Assembly: GCF_017349295.1 (NCBI RefSeq)
Contig: NZ_JAFMPK010000034.1
Coordinates: 1-64,000 of the forward strand
DNA length: 64,000 nucleotides
DNA from: Myceligenerans salitolerans
Lineage (GTDB): Bacteria; Actinomycetota; Actinomycetes; Actinomycetales; Cellulomonadaceae
Direction of reading: 5' to 3'
In this document: piece after piece, positions 8,179-17,182 of the stretch
Layout: the number at the start of each line of letters is the position of its first letter
Position numbering within the stretch: position 1 is the stretch's first letter
Notes under the pieces: generated by a model
Told to the model about the DNA's origin: nothing
Seen by the model: only the letters and a program-made list of their open reading frames with translations
The model's database searches: none
Program-made: the position numbers and the translations under genes

Positions 8179-11100
8179 ATGTCACAAGTCACCGCCCGGC
8201 GCCCCAGGCGCCGGGGAGCAGTGTCCGCGGGGGTGGCCCTCGCGCTGATCGTGCAGGGCACCGCGGGCCTCGTCGCCCCGGCGACCGCCGTCGCCGCACC
8301 CGGCGACTTCGCCAGCTCGTTCGAGGAGGCCGACACGGCGCCCCTCGAGTCCACACCCGCCGAACGCGACGGCGAGCCCTGGTACGACAACATCGGCACG
8401 TTCGTGTCCGGCCTGCCGGGCAGCGTGCTCGGATCGGTCGCGGAGGCGACGGCCAGCGGCGAGAACCTGCCCAACGAAGGTGTCGACAAGATCCACGACG
8501 GCAGCTCGTCCACGAAGTGGCTCGTGTTCGAGCCCACCGGCTGGGTGGCCTACGAGCTGTCCGAGGCGACGTCGGTCGCCGCCTACGCGCTCACCTCGGC
8601 CAACGACTTCGCCGGTCGTGACCCGCAGTCCTGGACGCTGCAGGGCTCGACCGACGGCGAGACCTGGGTGGACATCGACGAGCAGTCCGGTGTCACCTTC
8701 TCCGAACGCTTCGAGCAGCAGATCTTCGAGCTGGACGCCCCGACGGAGGCCTACCGGTACTTCCGCCTCGACGTCACGGCGAACCACGGCGACCCCATCC
8801 TGCAGATCGCCGACTGGGACCTCTCCGTCGACCTGACCCCGACGGAACCGGCGGCCGAGCCGATGGCGACCACGGTCGGCGGCGGTCCGACGTCGGCCTC
8901 CTACACGAGCCGCTCGGGTGTCGGCTTCACCGGGATGCGGTCGCTGCGGTACTCCGGCTCCCACCTGGCCGACGGCCCGGCGTACGCCGCGAACGTGCTG
9001 TACGACGACGTCGACGTCGCGGTCGGGCCCGAGACGCGCCTGAGCTACGCGATCTTCCCGGAGCTCCTGGAGGACCTGGGCTACCCGTCCACCTACGCGG
9101 CGATGGACCTGCGGTTCACCGACGGCACGCTCCTCTCCGAGCTGGGCGCCGAGGACTCGCACGGCACGGCCGCCACCCCGGCGGGCCAGGGCGCCGGAAA
9201 GATCCTCTACGCGGACCAGTGGAACTCGGTGCGCATCGACGTCGGTGCGGTGGCCGAGGGCAAGACCGTCGACCAGGTCCTGGTCGGCTACGACAACGAC
9301 GCCGGAGCCGCCGGCACGCGCTTCTCCGGCTGGCTCGACGACGTCGCCATCGAGGCCGAGCCCGAGACGATCGACGGGTCGAGCGACCTGAACTACGTCG
9401 ACACCCGTCGTGGCACCCATTCCTCGGGCGGCTTCTCGCGGGGCAACAACATCCCGGCGACGGCCGTGCCGAACGGCTTCAACTTCTACGTGCCGATGAC
9501 CAACGCGTCGTCGCAGAGCTGGCTGTACGAGTACCAGACCGCCACCGACGAGCAGAACCGGCCGGTCCTGGAGGGCATCGGGATCTCGCACGAGCCCAGC
9601 CCGTGGATGGGGGACCGCAACCAGCTCGCGTTCCAGCCCGCCGTCGGCTCCGGTACGCCCGACGCCGGGCTGGACGCGCGCGGCCTGGCGTTCTCCCACG
9701 ACGACGAGACGGCACGCCCCGACTACTACGGCGTGGAGTTCGTCGACGGCCAGGCCGTCGAGGTCGCCCCGGCCGACCACTCCGCCGTGCTCCGGTTCAG
9801 CTTCCCGGCGGACGCCGCCGACGGCACCGGGCACGTGCTCGTCGACCAGGTGGCGGGCGACTCCAGCCTGACTCTCGACGCCGCCACCGGAACGCTCAGC
9901 GGCTGGGTCGAGGGCGGCAGCGGGCTGTCGGTGGGCCGTACCCGCATGTATGTCGCGGGCACGTTCGACCGGACCCCGACCGCCGTCGGACAGGCCGCGG
10001 GCAACCGCGAGGCGGCTCGCTACGCCACGTTCGACGTGTCGCAGGACGACACGGTCGAGCTGCGCGTCGCCACCTCGTTCATCGGGCTCGACCAGGCCCG
10101 CGCCAACCTCGGCCTGGAGGTCGCCGACCGTTCCTTCGACGAGGTGCGTGCCGCCGCGGCGGCGCAGTGGGAGGAACGGCTCTCGGTGATCGACGTCGAG
10201 GGCGCCGGCGAGGACGAGCTCGTCACGCTGTACTCCAACCTCTACCGGCTCAACCTGTACCCCAACTCGCAGTTCGAGAACACGGGCACCGCCGCCGAGC
10301 CGCGCTACCAGTACGCCAGCCCGGTCAGCGCCCCGTCGGGCGAGCCGACCGACACGGAGACCAACGCCGAGATCGTCGACGGCAAGATCTACGTGAACAA
10401 CGGCTTCTGGGACACCTACCGGACGGCGTGGCCGGCGTACTCGCTCCTGTACCCGGACCTGGCCGCCGAGCTCGTCGACGGGTTCGTGCAGCAGTACCGG
10501 GACGGCGGCTGGGTCGCGCGCTGGTCCTCGCCGGGCTACGCCGACCTGATGACCGGCACCAGCTCCGACGTCGCCTTCGCGGACGCCTACCTCAAGGGCT
10601 CCCTGCCCACCGAGCAGGCCCTGGACGCGTACGACGCCGCGCTGAAGAACGCCACCGTGGCGCCCACCAGTTCCGCCGTCGGGCGCAAGGGGCTCGACGT
10701 CAGCCCGTACCTGGGCTTCACCCCGGAGAGCACGCACGAGTCGGTGTCCTGGGGCCTGGAGGGGCTGATCAACGACTTCGGCATCGGGAACATGGCCGCC
10801 GCGCTCGCCAAGGACCGCGAGGTCCCGCGGGAGCGGCGCAAGCAGCTGCGTGAGGAGTCGAAGTACTTCCTGGAGCGCGCGACGCACTACGTGGAGTCCT
10901 TCGACGAGGAGACCGAGTTCTTCGCGCCGCGGCACGCGGACGGCGAGTTCGTCACAGCGCCCGAGGACTACGACCCGCGCGTCTGGGGCAACGGGTACAC
11001 CGAGACCAACGGCTGGAACTTCGCCTTCCACGCACCACAGGACCCGAACGGCCTGGCCAACCTGTACGGCGGCACCGAAGGCCTTGAGGAGAAGCTCGAC

Positions 11101-12450
11101 GAGTTCTTCGCGACGCCGGAGGACGCGAAGCACACCGGCAGTTACGGCGGCGTCATCCACGAGATGCGCGAGGCGCGCGACGTGCGCCTCGGCCAGTGGG
11201 GCATGAGCAACCAGGTCTCGCACCACATCCCGTGGCTGTACGACGCCGCGGGCGCGCCGCACAAGACCCAGGAGATCGTGCGCGAGGTCATGCGGCGGCT
11301 CTTCGTCGGCAGCGAGATCGGCCAGGGCTACCCCGGCGACGAGGACAACGGCGAGATGTCGTCGTGGTGGATCTTCGCCGCGCTCGGCTTCTACCCGTTG
11401 CAGGTCGGCTCGGCCGAGTACGCCGTCGGCTCGCCGCTCTTCGAGAAGGCGACGGTGCACCTGCCCGACGGTGACCTGGTGATCAACGCGCACGGCAACT
11501 CGGACGAGAACGTGTACGTGCAGTCCCTCCGGGTCGACGGCCGGCCGACCACGTCCACGTCCCTGTCGCAGCGGGACCTGTCCGGTGGCGCGAGGCTCGA
11601 CTTCGTCATGGGGCCGGAGCCGTCCGACTGGGGTACCGGCCGTCGCGACGCCCCGCCCTCGCTCACGCGCGGCGACGAGGCTCCCGAGCCGGTCGCCGAC
11701 GTGACGGCGGCGGGCTCCGTGGTGGCCGACGACGGGACGACGACGGACGCGCTGGTGGACGACACCTCCGGTACCCAGACCGGCTTCTCCTCGGCGACGC
11801 CCACCCTCACCTGGGAGGGCGACGGCGATCGGCCGGAGCTCGTGGGGTACACGCTCACGTCGGGCGAGACCGGGACCGCGGCGCCCAGCGCCTGGCGGCT
11901 CGAGGGCTCGAACGACGGCCGGCGGTGGCGGACGCTCGACCGGCGCTCGGGCGAGGAGTTCCGCTGGGCGCGCCAGCTGCGTCCGTTCCAGCTCGACGGG
12001 AAGCGGGACTACGCCCAGGTGCGTCTCGTGGTCGAGGACGTCGCGGGCGAGGGTGAGCTCGCGCTCGCCGAGTTCGAGCTGCTGGCGGAGCCGGGCGGTG
12101 GCCGTGGCCAGGGCCACGGCCAGGGCCAGGGCCAGGGCCACGGCCGGTCCGCGGCGTCGTCGGACCTTGCCGACGCCGTCGAGGTCTCGGCGGTGCCGCA
12201 GTGCACCGACGGCGCGGCGGCACTGACCGTCGTCCTCGGCAACACGGGGGACGACGCGGCGAGCGTCGAGGTCGAGACCGACTTCGGCGCGGAGAAGGTG
12301 ACCGTGGCCCCGGGCGACGACCGGCTGGTCACGCTGGAGCCGGGGATCACGTCCTTCGGCCCCGGTCTGGTCACGGCCACGGCCGGCGGCGGTTCCGGGA
12401 CGGACACGGCCACGCTCCCGTCCGCCGCGTACGAGGCAGCCTCCTGCTGA
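8179..12450 (+). CDS. Secreted GH92 alpha-mannosidase with F5/8-type carbohydrate-binding domains
   Basis: 1423-aa secreted enzyme. It has a twin-Arg-rich N-terminus and hydrophobic signal, then an F5/8 type C (CBM32-like) domain at about residues 75-215 and a beta-rich module. The GH92 N-terminal and (alpha/alpha)6 catalytic regions span about 404-1170 (LNYVDTRRGTHSSGG; the acidic motif PGDEDNGEMSSWW at about 1051-1063). A second F5/8-like domain follows at about 1175-1305, then a Gly/Gln/His repeat linker and a C-terminal beta domain. GH92 enzymes are calcium-dependent inverting exo-alpha-mannosidases acting on N-glycans or fungal mannan. The signal and binding domains imply cell-surface or extracellular action, feeding the neighbouring monosaccharide importer. 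Confidence 0.92.
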   Translation: MSQVTARRPRRRGAVSAGVALALIVQGTAGLVAPATAVAAPGDFASSFEEADTAPLESTPAERDGEPWYDNIGTFVSGLPGSVLGSVAEATASGENLPNEGVDKIHDGSSSTKWLVFEPTGWVAYELSEATSVAAYALTSANDFAGRDPQSWTLQGSTDGETWVDIDEQSGVTFSERFEQQIFELDAPTEAYRYFRLDVTANHGDPILQIADWDLSVDLTPTEPAAEPMATTVGGGPTSASYTSRSGVGFTGMRSLRYSGSHLADGPAYAANVLYDDVDVAVGPETRLSYAIFPELLEDLGYPSTYAAMDLRFTDGTLLSELGAEDSHGTAATPAGQGAGKILYADQWNSVRIDVGAVAEGKTVDQVLVGYDNDAGAAGTRFSGWLDDVAIEAEPETIDGSSDLNYVDTRRGTHSSGGFSRGNNIPATAVPNGFNFYVPMTNASSQSWLYEYQTATDEQNRPVLEGIGISHEPSPWMGDRNQLAFQPAVGSGTPDAGLDARGLAFSHDDETARPDYYGVEFVDGQAVEVAPADHSAVLRFSFPADAADGTGHVLVDQVAGDSSLTLDAATGTLSGWVEGGSGLSVGRTRMYVAGTFDRTPTAVGQAAGNREAARYATFDVSQDDTVELRVATSFIGLDQARANLGLEVADRSFDEVRAAAAAQWEERLSVIDVEGAGEDELVTLYSNLYRLNLYPNSQFENTGTAAEPRYQYASPVSAPSGEPTDTETNAEIVDGKIYVNNGFWDTYRTAWPAYSLLYPDLAAELVDGFVQQYRDGGWVARWSSPGYADLMTGTSSDVAFADAYLKGSLPTEQALDAYDAALKNATVAPTSSAVGRKGLDVSPYLGFTPESTHESVSWGLEGLINDFGIGNMAAALAKDREVPRERRKQLREESKYFLERATHYVESFDEETEFFAPRHADGEFVTAPEDYDPRVWGNGYTETNGWNFAFHAPQDPNGLANLYGGTEGLEEKLDEFFATPEDAKHTGSYGGVIHEMREARDVRLGQWGMSNQVSHHIPWLYDAAGAPHKTQEIVREVMRRLFVGSEIGQGYPGDEDNGEMSSWWIFAALGFYPLQVGSAEYAVGSPLFEKATVHLPDGDLVINAHGNSDENVYVQSLRVDGRPTTSTSLSQRDLSGGARLDFVMGPEPSDWGTGRRDAPPSLTRGDEAPEPVADVTAAGSVVADDGTTTDALVDDTSGTQTGFSSATPTLTWEGDGDRPELVGYTLTSGETGTAAPSAWRLEGSNDGRRWRTLDRRSGEEFRWARQLRPFQLDGKRDYAQVRLVVEDVAGEGELALAEFELLAEPGGGRGQGHGQGQGQGHGRSAASSDLADAVEVSAVPQCTDGAAALTVVLGNTGDDAASVEVETDFGAEKVTVAPGDDRLVTLEPGITSFGPGLVTATAGGGSGTDTATLPSAAYEAASC

Positions 12451-12468
12451 GGCGGCCTCCGGTGGGGT

Positions 12469-12494
12469 CGGCGCCGGTCACGCGGCCGGCGCCG
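12469..12494 (+). terminator. Hairpin after GH92 gene
   Basis: CGGCGCCGG (12469-12477) and CCGGCGCCG (12486-12494) form a 9-bp stem with an 8-nt loop, 18 nt after the GH92 stop. Confidence 0.55.
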
Positions 12495-12640
12495 GCCGCC
12501 GGATGGTCCTGCTCGGCGGATGTGCCGCTCGTCGTCGGCCACCACCGGGCGGCAAAGGAGCTCCGGCGGTCACGACGACCGGTTGCGGCCGGAGTGGGGC
12601 ACCCGGCGTGACGGCCACGGGTCGACGGCGATGAACGACC

Positions 12641-12675
12641 GGGGTGGCCGGTCCCGTGAAGGGGCCGGCCACCCC
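12641..12675. terminator. Strong bidirectional hairpin between convergent genes
   Basis: A 15-bp stem (12641-12655 with 12661-12675, one G-T pair) closes a 5-nt GTGAA loop between the convergent GH92 and M13 peptidase genes. It begins 10 nt past the peptidase stop, so it most likely ends that transcript. Confidence 0.75.
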
Positions 12676-12685
12676 GGTGGTGCCG

Positions 12686-14677
12686 TCACCAGATCCGCAC
12701 GCGTTCCTCCGGGGCCAGGTACAGGCCGTCGCCCGGGACGGTGCCGTAGGTCTCGTGGAACTCGTCCACGTTGCGCAGCACGCCGTTGCAGCGGAACTCG
12801 TTGGGGGAGTGCGGGTCGACGGCGAGGCGGCGCACCACCTCCTCGTCGCGGCCCTTCGACTGCCACACCTGCGCCCAGCCGAGGAAGATCCGCTCCAGGG
12901 CGCCGAGGCCGTCGATCTCGGGGGCCTCCGACAGCGGCTTCCCGAGCGCGATCCGGTACGCCTTGATCGCGATCGACAGGCCGCCCAGGTCGCCGATGTT
13001 CTCCCCGATCGTCAGCGAACCGTTGACGTGGACGTCCGCGTGCTCCTCGGCGTCGAGCTGCGCGGGGCGGAACGCGTCGTACTGCGCGATGAGCGCGGTG
13101 GTGCGCTTCTCGAACTCGTCGCGGTCCGCGTCCGACCACCAGTTCTCGAGACGCCCGTCGCCGTCGTACTTGGAGCCCTGGTCGTCGAAGCCGTGGCCGA
13201 TCTCGTGCCCGATGACGCCGCCGATGCCGCCGAAGTTCACGGCGTCGTCGGCGTCGGGGTCGAAGAACGGCGGCTGCAGGATCGCGGCCGGGAACACGAT
13301 CTCGTTCATACCCGGGTTGTAGTAGGCGTTGACCGTCTGCGGTGTCATGAACCACTCCTCGCGGTCCAGCGGGCGGCCGATCTTGCCGAGCTCGTGGTCC
13401 TGGTCGAAGGCGTTGGAGCGGCAGACGTTCCCCACCAGGTCCGCCGCGTCCACCGAGAGCCCCGAGTAGTCCCGCCACTTGGTGGGGTAGCCCACCTTGG
13501 GCGTGAACTTCTCCAGCTTCACCAGCGCTTTCTCGCGGGTCTCGGGGGTCATCCAGTCGAGGTTCCCGATGGACTCGCGATAGGCCGCCACGAGCGCCCC
13601 GACGAGCCGGTCCATCTTCTCCTTGTGCTCCGGCGGGAAGTGCCGCGCCACGTACTCCGCACCGACGACCTCCCCGAGCGCACCCTCGACGAGCGACACG
13701 CCACGCTTCCACCGCTCCCGGACCTCCTGCGCGCCCGTGAGCACCCGGCCGTAGAAGTCGAAGTTGGCCTCCACGATCTCGTCGGTGAGATACGGCGCGC
13801 GGGCCGTCACCAGGTGGTAGGCCATCCACAGCTGCCAGTCCAGCAGCGAGACGTCGTGCCAGAGCCCGGCGAACCCCGCGGCGAACGTGGGCTCGCGGAC
13901 CACGATCTGGTCGAGCGCGCCCAAGGGTGCGCCGAGCGCCTCGACCCAGCGCCGCCAGTCGAACCCGGGTGCGTTCTCCGCGAGCTCGGCGAGCGTCATC
14001 GGGTTGTAGGTCAGCGTGGCGTCACGCCGCTTGACCACGTCCCAGTGATGCTCCGCGAGCCGGGACTCGAGCTCGACCACGCGCGCGGCGGCGTCCTCGG
14101 CACTGATGCCCCAGGTGGCGGAGACATCGGCGAAGCGCAGCATGCGCGCCACGTGCGGCTCGTACTTCCTGCGGATCGGCGCGTACTGGTCGTCGTGGTA
14201 GTACGACTCGTCGGGCAGCCCGATCCCGGACTGCGTCAGATAGACCACGTACCGCTCGGTGTCCTTGGCGTCGTTGTCCACCCAGAAGCTGACGGCACGT
14301 GCTCCGCCGGTGCGCTGGAGGGTGCCCAGCACGCGCGTGAGGTCGTCGACGTCGGCGGCGTCACGGATCAGCGCGAGGTCGCCGGCGAGCGGCGCGGTGC
14401 CGAGCGCCTCGATGCGCTCGGTGTCCATGAAGCTCGCGTACAGGTCGCCGATCTGGGAGCCCGCGGGAGCGTCCGTGATGATCTCCCGGACGTGCTCCTC
14501 GGCCTGGTCGTGCAGGGCGCGGAACGCCCCGTCCATCGCGCGGTCGGCGGGGATCTCGTGGGCGTCGATCCAGCGGCCGTTCACGTGGCGGTACAGGTCG
14601 TCCTGCGGACGGACTCCGGGGTCGAGGGCGTCGAGGTCGATTCCCGACTTCATCGGGGCGGATTCGGTCGTCGTCAT
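12686..14677 (-). CDS. pepO: M13-family zinc metallopeptidase (PepO/neprilysin-like)
   Basis: 663-aa oligopeptidase. The zinc site VIGHEIGHGFDDQG (HExxH) and the second motif ENIGDLGGLSIA (third zinc ligand Glu plus Asp) are intact, and the C-terminus ends ERVRIW, close to the usual M13 ending. No signal peptide is seen, so it is probably cytosolic and degrades peptides, like other actinobacterial M13 enzymes. The start at 14677 (MTTTESAPMKSG) is preferred to a longer reading from 14701. It is a single-gene unit that converges on GH92. Confidence 0.93.
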   Translation of the reverse strand: MTTTESAPMKSGIDLDALDPGVRPQDDLYRHVNGRWIDAHEIPADRAMDGAFRALHDQAEEHVREIITDAPAGSQIGDLYASFMDTERIEALGTAPLAGDLALIRDAADVDDLTRVLGTLQRTGGARAVSFWVDNDAKDTERYVVYLTQSGIGLPDESYYHDDQYAPIRRKYEPHVARMLRFADVSATWGISAEDAAARVVELESRLAEHHWDVVKRRDATLTYNPMTLAELAENAPGFDWRRWVEALGAPLGALDQIVVREPTFAAGFAGLWHDVSLLDWQLWMAYHLVTARAPYLTDEIVEANFDFYGRVLTGAQEVRERWKRGVSLVEGALGEVVGAEYVARHFPPEHKEKMDRLVGALVAAYRESIGNLDWMTPETREKALVKLEKFTPKVGYPTKWRDYSGLSVDAADLVGNVCRSNAFDQDHELGKIGRPLDREEWFMTPQTVNAYYNPGMNEIVFPAAILQPPFFDPDADDAVNFGGIGGVIGHEIGHGFDDQGSKYDGDGRLENWWSDADRDEFEKRTTALIAQYDAFRPAQLDAEEHADVHVNGSLTIGENIGDLGGLSIAIKAYRIALGKPLSEAPEIDGLGALERIFLGWAQVWQSKGRDEEVVRRLAVDPHSPNEFRCNGVLRNVDEFHETYGTVPGDGLYLAPEERVRIW

Positions 14678-14997
14678 GGCGCCAGGGTACGCGCGGTGCA
14701 CAGGGCCGGTCCGAGCTGCCTGTGGACAGGCCGGGCGCCTGGTCGCGGGCAGTTCGACGGGGTGGTGCGGGCCTGCGGTGGGCTGTCCGGTGGTGCGGCT
14801 GTCCGGTGGTGCGGCTGTGCGGTGGTGCGGCTGTGCGGTGGGGGCGGTGTCGGGCAGTTCGGTGGTGTGGTGCGGGCTGGTCGCGGGCCGTTCGGCGGTG
14901 TGGAGGCCGGAGATGACCTGTCCCGTGGTGGGAGCCGCCGTCGTCCATGGTGCGGGCCGTGTGGAGAGCCCGCACGGCCGTGAGGGAGGATGTGACC
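14678..14997. other. Gene-free interval with minisatellite
   Basis: This 320-nt gap between the peptidase and rpiB is G-rich on the plus strand and full of GGTG/GCGG steps. Its only clear structure is the 16-bp tandem repeat at 14781-14844. The rpiB ribosome-binding site (GGGAGG) is near its right end. I see no coding potential or RNA gene. Confidence 0.6.
14781..14844 (+). repeat. 16-bp tandem repeat, four units
   Basis: Units GGCTGTCCGGTGGTGC (14781-14796 and 14797-14812), GGCTGTGCGGTGGTGC (14813-14828) and GGCTGTGCGGTGGGGG (14829-14844). It is non-coding, G-rich on the plus strand and may vary in copy number between strains. Confidence 0.85.
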
Positions 14998-15447
14998 ATG
15001 CACCTGCACATCGCCGCCGACCACGCCGGGTTCGAGCTCAAGGCTCACCTGGTGCAGCACCTGACCGACACGGGCCACCAGGTCACCGACCACGGCGCCC
15101 ACGAGCTGGACCCGCAGGACGACTACCCGTCCTTCTGCCTCGCCGCGGGGGAGGCCGTGGTCGCGGAGCCCGGCTCGCTCGGCATCGTCATCGGCGGTTC
15201 CGGAAACGGCGAGCAGATCGCCGCGAACAAGGTCAACGGTGTCCGCGCGTGCCTCGCCTGGTCCGTCGAGACGGCGCAGCTCGGCCGGCAGCACAACGAC
15301 GCCAACGTGATCGCCGTGGGCGGCCGGATGCACACGGTGGAGGAGGCGACGGCGATCGTCGACGCCTTCGTCGCCGAACCGTTCAGCGGCGACGAGCGGC
15401 ATCAGCGCCGTATCGACCAGCTCACCACCTACGAGAAGTCCCGCTGA
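14998..15447 (+). CDS. rpiB: Ribose-5-phosphate isomerase B
   Basis: 149-aa LacAB/RpiB enzyme that interconverts ribose 5-phosphate and ribulose 5-phosphate in the pentose phosphate pathway. It contains the N-terminal HIAADHAGFELKAHL, the anion-hole and catalytic segment VIGGSGNGEQIAANKVNGVR, and QHNDANVIAVGGR. As in other actinobacterial members the active-site Cys of the E. coli enzyme is replaced by a GNGE segment, with Glu as the likely base. The ATG at 14998 has a GGGAGG site about 9 nt upstream. It is followed one base later by the DNA glycosylase gene, so the two are co-transcribed. Confidence 0.94.
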   Translation: MHLHIAADHAGFELKAHLVQHLTDTGHQVTDHGAHELDPQDDYPSFCLAAGEAVVAEPGSLGIVIGGSGNGEQIAANKVNGVRACLAWSVETAQLGRQHNDANVIAVGGRMHTVEEATAIVDAFVAEPFSGDERHQRRIDQLTTYEKSR

Positions 15448-15448
15448 G

Positions 15449-16852
15449 TTGCCCGAGGGCCACACCGTCCACCGGCTCGCGCGCACCCTGCGGGACCTGT
15501 TCGCCGGCGAGGCGCTGCGGGTGACCAGCCCGCAGGGCCGCTTCACCGACGGCGCCGCCCTGATCTCGGGACGGCGGCTCGTCGAGGTCGAGGCCTGGGG
15601 AAAGCAGCTCTTCTGTGCCTTCGTGCCCGACGGCGACGCGGGCGGACCGAGCCGGCGAGGCGAGGAGTCCGGGCGACCGGACGGCGACGCGGCGGCCCCG
15701 GAGGTGCTCTGGCTCCGGACGCACCTCGGGCTCTACGGGGCGTGGACGTTCGCGGGCGCGCCGGGCGCCGCGCAGGTCGCGCACGCGATCGGCGCCCCGC
15801 GCAAACGCATCGGCGAGCGCGAGACCGTCGTGCCGGAGCCGGAGCCGGAGCCGGAGCCGGGGTCTGCGCCGGTGCCGGAACTGGAGCCGGGGCCGAAACC
15901 GGAGCCTGGGTCTGCGCCGGTGCCGGGGCCGGAACCGGCGTCGGAGCCGGTGCCGGGGCCTGCGTCGGGACCGGAACCGGCGTCGGGGCCTTCGCCTGGA
16001 TCGGAACCTGCGCCACGGACCGCAGCGGCGCTGATGCCCGCACCGGCGTCGGGGAGCGAGGCCGCTCCGAACCCGGCATCCGCACCGGTGCCCGTTGAAG
16101 CCGAGGGCCATGTCGTGGAGGGCCGGACCGCGGAGGGCGCTGCCGTGGTGGGGCGTTCCGTGGCGGGCCGCGGCGTCGTCGGCCGGGTCCCTCACCGGAC
16201 GTCTGTCCCTGACGGTGAGCGCGTGCCCGGGGACGGCTGGCAGCCGCCCGCGCCCCGGGGGCAGGTGCGCGTACGGCTGCTCGGGCGGCACGCGGTGGCG
16301 GACCTGACCGGGCCTGCCGCGTGCGAGGTCGTCACGCCTGCCGAGAAGGACGCGGTCACCGCGCGGCTCGGGCCCGACCCCATCCGGGACGGGGAGCCGG
16401 GGCACGACGCCGAGCGGTTCGTCGCGAGAGTCGGGCGCTCCCGCGTGACGATCGGACAGCTCCTCATGGACCAGGCCGTCATCGCCGGCGTGGGAAACAT
16501 CTACCGGGCGGAGGCGCTCTTCCGAGCCGGGGTCGACCCGCTGCTCCCAGGGCGTGACGTCCCGGCGTCGTCGGCTCGCGCGATCTGGGACGACCTCGTG
16601 CTCCTCATGCGCGAGGGCGCCCGCACGGGCGCGATCGTCACCACACGCCCGGAGGATCGCACCGCGCAGCAGTCACCGGGCAAGCGCCGGACGCGGCAGA
16701 ACACAGATGGCGCTCGCGGCGCCGTCCCCGCTGACCTGGCTTTCTACGTGTACCACCGCGACGGCCTGCCGTGCCGCGTATGTGGCAGCCCCGTCCTCCT
16801 CAAGGAGCTCGCCGGCCGCAACCTCTTCTGGTGCGCCACCTGCCAGACCTGA
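15449..16852 (+). CDS. Fpg/Nei-type DNA glycosylase with a large low-complexity insert
   Basis: 467-aa formamidopyrimidine/endonuclease VIII-type base-excision repair enzyme. The TTG at 15449 must be the start because it places the catalytic Pro at position 2 and Glu at 3 (MPEGHTVHRLARTL). A helix-two-turn-helix (IGQLLMDQAVIAGVGNIYRAE, about 335-355) and a C-terminal zinc finger (Cys 442, 445, 462, 465) are intact. Family members are usually about 270 aa. The extra length is mainly a Pro/Glu/Ala/Ser-rich block at about residues 115-268, built from degenerate PEP/GSAPVP repeats, plus a shorter insert near 395-425. All catalytic parts remain, so it may still be active. Confidence 0.92.
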   Translation: MPEGHTVHRLARTLRDLFAGEALRVTSPQGRFTDGAALISGRRLVEVEAWGKQLFCAFVPDGDAGGPSRRGEESGRPDGDAAAPEVLWLRTHLGLYGAWTFAGAPGAAQVAHAIGAPRKRIGERETVVPEPEPEPEPGSAPVPELEPGPKPEPGSAPVPGPEPASEPVPGPASGPEPASGPSPGSEPAPRTAAALMPAPASGSEAAPNPASAPVPVEAEGHVVEGRTAEGAAVVGRSVAGRGVVGRVPHRTSVPDGERVPGDGWQPPAPRGQVRVRLLGRHAVADLTGPAACEVVTPAEKDAVTARLGPDPIRDGEPGHDAERFVARVGRSRVTIGQLLMDQAVIAGVGNIYRAEALFRAGVDPLLPGRDVPASSARAIWDDLVLLMREGARTGAIVTTRPEDRTAQQSPGKRRTRQNTDGARGAVPADLAFYVYHRDGLPCRVCGSPVLLKELAGRNLFWCATCQT

Positions 16853-17102
16853 TGCGGTCGGTCCGATGTCGAGGATGGTCGGTCCTATGTCGAGCGGTCG
16901 GTCCCCCGAGGGACCGACCGCATTGGCGGGGACCGACCGCTCGACAGCGGACCGACCGCATTGGCGGGGACCGACTGCTCGACAGCGGACCGACCGCATT
17001 GACAACCGACCGACCGCTCGACAGTGGGTCGACCGCATTGGCGGGGACCGACCGCTCGACAGCGGACCGACCGCATTGGCAGCGGTCGGCTGCTCGATGG
17101 AG
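16853..17102. repeat. 19-bp-periodic palindromic repeat, locus A
   Basis: Starting at the glycosylase stop codon, three inverted units (GCGGTCGGTC at 16854 and 16894, ATGGTCGGTC at 16875) meet ten direct units (GACCGACCGC or close variants beginning at 16912, 16931, 16950, 16969, 16988, 17008, 17027, 17046, 17065, 17084). The period is 19 bp, with one 20-bp step. Spacers alternate between ATTGGCGGG and TCGACAGCG types. At the switch point a perfect 12-bp stem (16894-16905 with 16910-16921) closes the loop CCGA. The same elements recur at 19057 and 20189. It may also act as a terminator for the upstream genes. Confidence 0.9.
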
Positions 17103-17182
17103 GACGACCGGCCGGCGGGGAGGTGGGCGGTGCTGGAGGGGCGAGTGGGGCGACGTCGGCTCGTGCACCTACGATGCCGGGT

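Noticed and set aside
8182-12141. A 1319-residue minus-strand open frame opposite GH92
   Set aside because: It is the antisense of a gene with signal peptide, GH92 catalytic motifs and lectin-like domains. The shadow shows no recognisable protein features.
16853-17102. CRISPR array
   Set aside because: The repeat is only 10 bp plus short spacers of two recurring sequences. There are no unique spacers, no leader and no cas genes.
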